Source: Meconema thalassinum (Eukaryota; Arthropoda; Insecta; Orthoptera; Tettigoniidae). From it: DNA of 64,000 nt. The translations under genes were made by a program, and so were the position numbers. Below the pieces are notes generated by a model. It was not told where the DNA came from. It worked only from the letters and a program-made list of their open reading frames with translations, and did no database searches. Each line of letters begins with the position of its first letter. The stretch's first letter is position 1. The stretch is taken from the NCBI GenBank assembly GCA_946902985.2, contig OX336389.2, forward strand, positions 344,074,444 through 344,138,443, given 5' to 3'. Positions 22,326-30,156 of the stretch are shown here, in pieces.

Positions 22326-22607
22326 ATGAATGTTTTGAATGCTGTGGGACAATCATGTGGCTTAGAGACAAAGAAGCTCAGCGAATTGCCAACGCATATT
22401 CCATTCCGCATTATCAAGATTCGGAAATTAAAAACAGCATATGGTGATCGTGTACTTTGTGTATGTGAAAACTTTGAGACATTTCTGCCTATACGGTTTA
22501 ATGATATGTCGGAAAGTGTTTTTGATGAAGTCAATAATGCTGTGCAACCTGTACACTTAATTTATGAAGGTTTTAAAAACAATAGGTGCATGATTCGTTT
22601 TAATTAA
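22326..22607 (+). CDS. 93-aa protein of unknown function, left copy
   Basis: An ORF of 93 codons from ATG 22326, identical in protein sequence to the right-arm copy. A splice acceptor TTGTTTATAG|ACTACTACA lies just upstream (about 22315), so it is probably a spliced downstream exon. The core IRKLKTAYGDRVL followed by FLPIRF resembles a small protein type often seen in insect repeat elements (a conserved Tyr-Gly start and an Leu-Pro-x-Arg end); an OB-fold-like nucleic-acid-binding role is conceivable but not shown. It lies just inside the IAP gene on the same strand, with about 110 bp between. Confidence 0.6.
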   Translation: MNVLNAVGQSCGLETKKLSELPTHIPFRIIKIRKLKTAYGDRVLCVCENFETFLPIRFNDMSESVFDEVNNAVQPVHLIYEGFKNNRCMIRFN

Positions 22608-22741
22608 ATAAAAAAGTCAAATAATAATGGAAGATATAAGTCATGACAATGGACTGAAAGAAAAAATATGTGTATAGAATAATAATGTCTTAGTGTTTAG
22701 TATTGTCTTAAAAATATTATCATGAAACCAAAAAAAATGTG

Positions 22742-23518
22742 GGAGGCTGGCAAAAAGGAAAATGTTTTTGTGTAACCGCCATTCATCTGTGATGTCATAG
22801 CCAGTCTCAAAGCAAGTCTATACTTGTAGAACATGTCATGTGACAAGGTTAGGTTTACTGAGCTGAGGTTAACTTAGGTTAGCTAGCTCTATCTCACTCC
22901 TAGCCAATCATTAACCTTAAATGCACTCTAGAGTTCTTGGAATCTGTTCATATAATTATTATTCTTGACAGTACTTTGGAAATTACACCCTGAAAAATAT
23001 CAATCCCTTGATTTTTTTAAACTGTTAATATTATTATTATTAGCCAAGTCACTTTACTAAAATTTAATTTATGTGTATTAGTTGATATGAAAGTCTCTAC
23101 AACCAGCCATGCTTGCACCCACTTTTTGCTTTCACTTTTGCTCCCATATTAATGCCAACTCTTGTAACTATAAGCAACAGCAAAATGTAAATGGGATAAT
23201 ATATCTGATAATGTTCAAAACAAAAGTCCTGAGGTCTGGGGTTTGAATTCTCAACTATGGTTGTCAGCCAATGAGTTACACTACAGAAAACTTTTTATTT
23301 TCGTGTGGTGTTGCATGATAATTTGCCCATTTCACGGTGTAGTGGCTAGTATACTTGGGTGTTATCCCAGAGGTTTTGGGTTCCAACTCGACTATGGCCA
23401 GAATTTAATTTTTGATCTGAGAGTTGGAAGGTTAGGTTAGGTGAAGTTAGGTTAGGTGAAATTAGGTTGGGTGAAGTTAGGTTAGGTTAGGGGAGATTGT
23501 TTCAGTAAAACACTACAT
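22742..23518. other. P1 spacer, left part
   Basis: Non-coding. Holds one decayed copy of the CRE/E-box module (22789-22858), a tRNA-like fragment near 23335-23395 ('gtagtggctagtatac', then 'ttttgggttccaactc'), and a tract at 23432-23495 rich in GTTAGG/TTAGG words separated by GTGAA. Confidence 0.5.
22789..22858 (+). promoter_or_regulatory. CRE/E-box module, P1 copy
   Basis: Matches the 90-bp unit repeated at 54100-54450 in P2 (TGACGTCA, CAGTCT, AAGTCTA-ACTTGTAGAACATGTCACGTGA). Here the CRE reads TGATGTCA and the E-box CATGTG, both explained by CpG loss. Confidence 0.65.
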
Positions 23519-24830
23519 TTGCCCCCACTTTTTACTTACACATTTTGCTCCCACTTTGTGCACTCACTTTTGCTCGCTCTTTTTGCTCCCACTTTTGCTT
23601 TCACATTTGCTCCCACTTTCTGCTCCCATATTTGCTCACACTTGTTTGCTCCCACTTTTTGCTCCCACTTTTCTTTGCTCTCATATTTGCTCCCACTTTT
23701 GCTTACACTTTTTGGTCCCGCTTTTTTTCTCTCACTTTTTGCTCCCACTTTTGCTTTCACATTTGCTCCCATACTTGCTCCTACTTTTTTGCTCTCATAT
23801 TTGCTCCCACTTTTGCTTACACTTTTTTCTCTCACTTTTTGCTCCCACTTTTGCTTTTACATTTGCTCCCATACTTGCTCCCACTTTTGCTTTCACATTT
23901 ACTCTCATACTTGCTCCTACTTTCTTTTGATCCCACTTTTTGCTCCCACTTTTTGCTCCCAATTTTTTGCTCCCACTTTTGCTTACACTTTTAGCTCTCA
24001 CTTTTTGCTCCCACTTTTTGCTCCCACATTTGCTTACACTTTTTTTTGCTCTCATATTTGCTCCCACTTTTGCTTACACTTTTTGCTCCCACTTTTTTTT
24101 CTCTCACTTTTTGCTCCCACTTTTGCTTTCACATTTGCTCCCATACTTGCTCCTACTTTTTTTTGCTCTCATATTTGCTCCCACTTTTGCTGACACTTTT
24201 TGCTCCCACTTTTTTCTCTCACTTTTTTGCTCCCACTTTTGCTTTCACATATGCTCCCATACTTGCTCCCACTTTTGCTTTCACATTTGCTCCCATACTT
24301 GCTCCTACTTTTTTTTTGCTCCCACTTTTTGTTCTCAATTTTTGCTCCCACTTTTTGCTTCCCACTTTTTGCTCCCACTTTTTGCTCCCACTTTTGCACC
24401 CATATATGCTCCCACTTTTTGCTCCCACTTTTTGCTCCCACTTTTTGCTCCCAATTTTTGCTCCCACATTTGCACCCATATATGCTCCCACTTTTTGCTC
24501 CCACTTTTTGCTCCCAATTTTTTCTCCCTCTTTTTGCTCCCACTTTTTGCTCCCACTTTTTTCTCTCACTTTTTTGCTCCTACTTTTGCTTTCACATATG
24601 CTCCCATACTTGCTCCCACTTTTGCTTTCACATTTGCTCCCATACTTGCTCCTACTTTATTGCTCCCACTTTTTGCTCCCACTTTTTGCTCCCACTTTTT
24701 GCTCTCAATTTTTGCTCCCACTTTTTGCTCCCACTTTTTGCTCCCAATTTTTGCTCCCACTTTTTGCTCCCAATTTTTGCTCCCACATTTGCACCCATAT
24801 ATGCTCGCACATTAATCTATTGTTCTTATT
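23519..24830 (+). repeat. TTTGCTCCCAC minisatellite
   Basis: About 1.3 kb of 11-13-bp units, mostly GCTCCCACTTTTT with variants GCTTTCACATTT, GCTCCCATACTT and GCACCCATATAT arranged in higher-order blocks that are themselves duplicated. All frames read through as Leu/Pro/Phe- or Lys/Ser/Gly-rich repeats; these open frames are by-products. The array ends about 45 bp upstream of the FLYWCH start codon. Confidence 0.95.
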
Positions 24831-24875
24831 ACCAAGTTGTCTTTACTAGAGCTTAGTCTAAGCTTGACAGTTGAT

Positions 24876-25445
24876 ATGGAAGTATCTGTGACTAGGTATG
24901 GTAAGCCTCATGCATTCTATAAAGGATATTCATATATTGTGAAACGAACCAATAAAAATGGAACTGTTATTTGGCGTTGTACAAAACAACGTTCAAAACA
25001 ATGTCGCAGTGAGCTAAAAAGCAAAAATAGTGTGGTTTTAAGTGTCAGTGATCATCAATGTAGTGTACTGCATGAAACATTATTGCTGTCAACAGAAAAT
25101 CATGAAAATGTTAAAAAGCAAGTGCTACAAAACAATACTACTATTGAAAATAATTCAATGTTCAAAAAACCCTTAACATTATCAAAGGCCACGCAGACTC
25201 TACATGAGGACACTGTAGAGGAAGAGGAAGAGGAAGAGGAACAGGAAGAGGACCAGGAATATTTAACTGGTTTTAGTAATGTTGAGGATAATGTTGAGGA
25301 TAATTATAGTGATTATAATAATAGTGATATAGATCATGCTGCTTATGATTATGATAGTGATGATGATCCAAAACAGGACAATAACGTTTTCATGCCTATT
25401 GTTTACCGTGGAAGAAAAAAGATCTACAACAAGCTTTGTTTTTAA
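24876..25445 (+). CDS. FLYWCH zinc-finger protein (P1)
   Basis: 189 aa from ATG 24876. The FLYWCH domain (residues about 1-65) has the family pattern: Arg-Tyr-Gly-Lys start, YKGYSYIVKR, VIWRCTKQ and a second Cys, ending DHQC, so the metal ligands look like C-C-H-C rather than the usual C2H2. FLYWCH domains bind DNA or proteins. A linker follows with KATQT (25185-25199), then a run of glutamates and a strongly acidic Asp/Tyr/Asn tail. The last residues are basic-aromatic. No break. Paralogues in P2 at 44460-44756 and 45117-45816 share the first 90 residues and the TQT motif. It sits directly downstream of the minisatellite. Inferred role: element-encoded DNA-binding regulator. Confidence 0.8.
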   Translation: MEVSVTRYGKPHAFYKGYSYIVKRTNKNGTVIWRCTKQRSKQCRSELKSKNSVVLSVSDHQCSVLHETLLLSTENHENVKKQVLQNNTTIENNSMFKKPLTLSKATQTLHEDTVEEEEEEEEQEEDQEYLTGFSNVEDNVEDNYSDYNNSDIDHAAYDYDSDDDPKQDNNVFMPIVYRGRKKIYNKLCF

Positions 25446-25730
25446 AACTATAACACACTATCGTAAAGGCAAAGACTTGTATTAAGTGTCCTTTTTATTG
25501 TCATAATCACGTATACTCTGCAATGTTAAATATTCTGACTTCTATAGAAAATAAAACAACATTGTACCATTATTTTCATTTATTTACAAACTTAATATAC
25601 ATTTTTTTGGTTTCATGATAATATTTTTAAGACAATACTAAACACTAAGACATTATTATTCTATACACATATTTTTTCTTTCAGTCCATTGCCATGACTT
25701 ATATCTTCCATTATTATTTGACTTTTTTAT

Positions 25731-26012
25731 TTAATTAAAACGAATCATGCACCTATTGTTTTTAAAACCTTCATAAATTAAGTGTACAGGTTGCACAGCA
25801 TTATTGACTTCATCAAAAACACTTTCCGACATATCATTAAACCGTATAGGCAGAAATGTCTCAAAGTTTTCACATACACAAAGTACACGATCACCATATG
25901 CTGTTTTCAATTTCCGAATCTTGATAATGCGGAATGGAATATGCGTTGGCAATTCGCTGAGCTTCTTTGTCTCTAAGCCACATGATTGTCCCACAGCATT
26001 CAAAACATTCAT
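25731..26012 (-). CDS. 93-aa protein of unknown function, right copy
   Basis: Same protein as the left-arm copy with no amino-acid difference, ATG at 26012. Identity without any change over 93 codons, while the adjacent IAP frames are broken in both arms, suggests recent arm homogenisation or some constraint. Acceptor TTGTTTATAG lies just upstream on the minus strand. Confidence 0.6.
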   Translation of the reverse strand: MNVLNAVGQSCGLETKKLSELPTHIPFRIIKIRKLKTAYGDRVLCVCENFETFLPIRFNDMSESVFDEVNNAVQPVHLIYEGFKNNRCMIRFN

Positions 26013-26123
26013 TGTAGTAGTCTATAAACAAAAGAAAAGCATACCTATTACACTCTAAAACAGTTTTAATAATATTGTGCAATTAGGGATTTTGCACTAT
26101 GCATGGCGAATAAATTATACTAG

Positions 26124-27141
26124 TTATGCAAGAAATGCCCTAACTGTAGCAGATACTGCTTTTCTGCATATAGCACAAGTGTTGAGTTCTAATGCACACT
26201 TGACACAGGCTATCATGTGTCCACAAGGCAAAAATACAACACTTAGTTCATCTTGATAACAAATTTTACATAATTGTTGGTTACACTTTTGTATCTGTTC
26301 TTGAGACAAGTCTTTTCTTACAGTCTTATGTATTTGCTCTGCGTGTTCTAACTCTAAAGGCACTTTTATGTCATGTGCTGCAATCATGTTTTCTTTACGA
26401 ATAGTGTTCACAAATTCCTGACCTTTAAGCAACACCATGTATTTACAGTTTGGTAACCAACGAGCGTATTGCACTAAAGGGTCATCAGTCATTTGCCAAT
26501 CCTTTAAAGCAAATCCACAATAAAAACATATTGTTTTATCCCCTTCACTAGTATAAAAAATCCAGCTTCACTTAGCTGTTTGGTAATGTGTTTTAATATT
26601 AATGGCCAAACATTTTTATAAGATTCTAAACGTTTTTCAACAGAGCTGTACTCTTGGTGTGCTAGTGCTTTAGTCTTGCAAACTCCCAATTTTTCAAAAG
26701 CACACGCCAATTCAACACTGTCTATGGCATATGGACCACATATATCGACACTACCGTTGGCTGGTAATACATCATTATTATTATTTATTTGTGATTCAGC
26801 AACGTAAGTAGCGGCCAATGGTCTTGTGGTTCGGTAAAATGAATACAAAGGTATGTTACCCACTTGTTTTCCAAGCATGTAAGGACAACAAGGAGACCAT
26901 CGCAAATGGTCTCTAAAGGGATCATCCCCTTCTTCCCAGTGGGAAAGTTCAATACGACAAAACACACAGCGCACCACATCTTCTCGGTTCAAGTAAAAAA
27001 AACTGCTTTTGCAAGTTCATGTGTCGACAAAAAGCCTACAGGCCAGGATTCAAATGTTAACCAACGGTCATGTTCTGATTTTAAATTTAACCCACGTGGT
27101 AAACCAACTTGCTCACTTGTTGTATTTGGTACTAACGCCAT
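26124..27141 (-). pseudogene. Inhibitor-of-apoptosis (BIR-BIR-RING) gene, right copy
   Basis: ATG at 27141, stop after RAFLA at 26124; about 338 codons if read through. BIR1 (about 26886-26975): C-x2-C-x16-H-x6-C intact. BIR2 (about 26440-26530): C-x2-C present, zinc His replaced by Tyr (VQYARW), last Cys present. RING (about 26130-26270): CKICYQDE ... CGHM ... CALELNTC ... CRK, complete C3HC4. The domain order matches insect and baculovirus IAPs. Two homopolymer frame breaks: A8 at 26995-27002 (shared with the left copy) and A6 at 26555-26560, where the left copy has 8. A splice acceptor (TTTGCTTTAG) lies 110 bp upstream. Each break is in a T-run of the coding strand, so sequencing error or slippage must be considered before calling it dead. 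Confidence 0.85.
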
Positions 27142-27218
27142 GTGTTATAATAAAACGTTTTTCTTATTGTAAGTTATTAACGTTGCACAGAGTACTTTAA
27201 AGCTCAATGTATGCTTGT

Positions 27219-27703
27219 TCACTGTCTGTTCATTACGTTAATGGCGCATGACGACACCTAAAAGCAAACAAAATAACCAATCACTCAATCAATCAATCAA
27301 TACTTGTAAATAAAACTTTAACGTTAATTGGCATTAATATATCAAAACACCATAAAATTATAATAAACTGTATGTCGGCACTAACAGTAACCCATGTACT
27401 TATTTTCTTTTTATAATACTGCAGTCATTTACATTCCCCTTAAACAAATACATAAACAAAAAATAATAATGTCATGTCATTTTGTTCACATTATCATGTT
27501 CAAACCTGTGAATATTCATTGAGTTCATAGGGTACAAAGTTCCTCATTTTTCTACTAGAAAGCGCTATAGAGTTTAAAGATATTAGATATCTAACATGTA
27601 ACCTCCATGACTTTCATAGTCAAGGAACAAGTAAATTCGACATGCAAGCGACCCTCTGTGTGTCAAATAACAAAGCTTTCACCCGGCACCCGAGGCCATA
27701 CGA

Positions 27704-27740
<37 letters not shown>

Positions 27741-28255
27741 GGGACGACATGTCAGTTAAATTAAATTTTTTGTTTTTTACAAAATCCAATATGGCCTTGT
27801 ACTTACCCGGTAAACAACCAATATGGTCTTGTACCGGTTGCCAATACATAGTCATTAATCAAGAAAGCAATCATCGTCCTAGTCATGTATAGGTAATGAA
27901 ATTTTTGTCTGCGAGTTTTCAGTAGTGGTAAAATGGAATAGCATTTTATGTTAGGCTTACCTGAGTTTTAAATAGTTCACTGCCTGGAAACAATGATTGC
28001 ACTTTACTGCGTCTCGGGTTTTCAGCGACTGCTACGGCGGTAAGGCTTTTCTTTCCAAGTTTCTAAAAATAAATAAATTAAACCGTTATAAATACCTAAA
28101 TTCAGGTTAATACATGCATTTCATAAAATAAAATATAAAACAAAAAAATGAAACAAGTTAGTTTAAAAAAATCATTTCACCTTTACTTGCAGTGGCTTGT
28201 TACTGTTTCCTTCTAGTGAGCTCAAAAGTGCAATGGTTTCTTCTCTCTTAGACAT
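27219..28255 (-). CDS. Predicted three-exon small protein (69 aa) upstream of IAP
   Basis: Coding segments 28255-28187, 28062-27961 and 27257-27219 on the minus strand. Each junction has consensus sites: exon A ends CTGCAA|GTAAAG, exon B is bounded by TTTTTAG and CTCAG|GTAAGC, exon C follows TTTGCTTTAG. Exons A and B are 69 (from the ATG) and 102 nt, both in phase 0, and remain open across both joins, which is unlikely by chance. Exon A begins MSKREETIALLSSLEG; exon B starts KLGKKSLTAVAVAENPRR. Exon C adds 12 codons and then stops 78 nt before the IAP ATG, so the same transcript could carry a short upstream frame and IAP. No family recognised. Confidence 0.5.
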
Positions 28256-28273
28256 GTAAGGTATACCAGTTAT

Positions 28274-30054
28274 CTGCAAACAAACAAATAAATAAATAAA
28301 TAAAATCATTAATTACCTAATCAACAAATAATTGCTTGTACATATATATAAATCAATAAATATATAAATGAATAAATATATACCTACCTCACAACAAGGT
28401 TAAGTATTTTCCACCAACACAAAAACTGTTAAACAAGACCAGGGGTTTCACGCAACGTAATGTGTTCAAAGGTAGTCACCTAAGTGAGAGAGGAAATGAT
28501 AACGACATGTCTTTATATATGTTACGTTGCATGTATAATCATTTGTTTTCCCACGCTTTGAACATCCTGTTATCAAACACGTGGACAGCCAACGCCCGAG
28601 GTGAACACCTGTGCCGGGTCAAATTTCACCTGAACTTGCATTTTGTCACGTACGAAGCAAACAGGATGTAACTTGTTTAGCGTGCATGTGGTTTCACATG
28701 TGTTCACATGCATTTCGCTCTTCCCTGCCACCACGATGGTCAGATTAATTCACCTTCAAGCGTCTTTGTCATTTTCCATTGCACCTGTTGTTAAGTCAGA
28801 TCAACGCCTTCCAATAAGCTCAAATGGCATTCGCCTCCTGCTCGTCTGCTCCTCTGCAAGTTTGTTTTCTGTACTCGCTTCGACCAACATAGAACCAAGT
28901 TCTCATCACCGTTTACACGTTAAAGATCATCTTCGGGGGTAAAATATCAGAAAAAAGCACCCTCGCTCTGTCATAAACCGACCCGTCGAAATAGCGATTG
29001 ATCTATTGAGCACAGCCACTGTGGTTAGCGACATGTTCGTTCAAACACACACCCAGCAGTATCGTCTCTCTCAACCACCACGCTTCATAAACATTATAAA
29101 CAGGTAAAGAAAAAGAAAAAGTTTTTTGAACATGTATGGCGTTAGGCCCTTTGTGAATTATTTTTTTGGAAAAAGAATATCTACCACATTTCAAAGGGGG
29201 CGTTAGCCCGAGTCCTAAGACACCTCGTACACGTCTCTAGCGTTAATGGTTCGTGAGATATCAGTAAAAATCACAAAAAAACACGTGTTTACCCCAAAAT
29301 CGAGTTTCCAATTTTTTAAAAATATAACGAGTGGTCCATAGCAAAGAGGACGTCACTTCGAGTCCTTGGACCCCTCGTACATGCCTCTAGCATGATTGGT
29401 TCGCGAGATATTAAAAGCGGATTACCTTTTAGTTTTTGGTCTTTTAATTAAATAAAGAGCCTATAGGAAAGTAGGGGGCATCACTACGAGTGCTAGGACA
29501 CCCTGTATGTTCAAATCCCATGATTGGTTACCGAGATATCAGGTTCGGGGCAAATACGAGGAGGGTTCAAAAAGAAGTAAGGCAGCACTGTCACACCCCC
29601 ACTGCAACAGGTTTTCATCCTAGAGACTTGAAATTTATTTTGTGGCTAGAGTGGGTAGGGATCATTGATTTATATCAAACAAACTTTTTCGTAAACTTCC
29701 TAGTTTCCAAAATATAGGATTTTTAAAATTCGAGTGTTTTCAAAAAAACATAAAAAATAAAAAGTTTTATTATAAAAAATAAAGGTCATAAAGACCATTC
29801 GTTTGAGCCATGGCACAACATTCTACCATGTTTGGTTTTCAAACTATCACCAACTTTCGAAAACAAAAATTTTCGAAAAAAAAATCAAAAATGTAACAAG
29901 TGGTCCATAGGAAAGAGAACGTCAGCTCGAGTCCAATGAGACCTCATTTGTCAAAATCGGACCATGCGTTCGAGAGATATTTAACATGGCTGAGGCTTAG
30001 TAGAGGGGCAAAGAGGGTTCTGGAGTAGCCTAGAAGCACCACCATCCCCCTACT
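28274..30054. other. P1 right arm, terminal region
   Basis: Non-coding mirror of 4825-5222 plus 9810-11100, including the four subterminal motifs and the leader-exon donor CTTGTTGTGAG|GTAGGT (exon boundary 28388). Tandem AAATAAATAAAT near 28281-28305 forms the pyrimidine tract of the exon A acceptor on the minus strand. Confidence 0.6.
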
Positions 30055-30156
30055 AATGGCCTTGAAATGGAAACATATGAAATGGCAGCCATTGCCGAGG
30101 CTAGGGAAATAATGTATGTGCGCGAGAGAAGAGTGAGACTGTGATGCACTGGTCAC

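Larger units (their letters stand above)
4825..22741 (+). repeat. Left arm of P1 palindrome (interrupted)
   Basis: Net arm is 4825-5222, 9810-12895 and 21861 to about 22741, matching the right arm base for base apart from scattered substitutions and small indels. One difference is informative: about 125 bp present at roughly 28245-28370 (an exon with its acceptor) are missing here near 11100. Another is the length of the (TAA)n tract (11598-11665 against 27710-27738). Confidence 0.9.
4825..30054. mobile_element. Polinton/Maverick-type element P1 (palindromic, polymerase-less)
   Basis: The left end AGTAGGGGGATGG is matched in inverted orientation at the right end (CCATCCCCCTACT). The 6-bp AATGGC lies directly outside both ends (4819-4824 and 30055-30060). 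A 6-bp duplication and AG...CT termini are hallmarks of Polinton/Maverick elements. After removing a solo LTR plus RTE (4.6 kb) and a Gypsy element (9.0 kb), about 11.7 kb remain: two arms of about 4.4 kb in inverted orientation and a 2.9-kb spacer. Arms carry an IAP gene and a 93-aa ORF; the spacer carries a minisatellite and a FLYWCH gene. No DNA polymerase, integrase, ATPase or capsid gene is visible, so it is inferred to be a non-autonomous derivative of a P2-like element. Confidence 0.85.
25600..30054 (-). repeat. Right arm of P1 palindrome (uninterrupted)
   Basis: Inverted copy of the left arm without the retroelement insertions; it therefore shows the empty sites of the Gypsy element and of the solo LTR exactly. 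The inner boundary is near 25600, where both arms read 'catgaaacc' followed by A-rich sequence and then diverge. Confidence 0.9.

Noticed and set aside
23432..23495. Telomeric (TTAGG)n tract
   Set aside because: TTAGG words are present but separated by GTGAA spacers, and the AGGTTAGGTT style is a common dispersed repeat; no long perfect array.
23519..24830. Long open frames on both strands (up to 291 codons) across the minisatellite
   Set aside because: All are translations of the 11-13-bp repeat in different frames; no start context, no domain, and several overlap each other.
23519..24830. CRISPR-like array
   Set aside because: Units are 11-13 bp with no unique spacers, and the DNA is eukaryotic.
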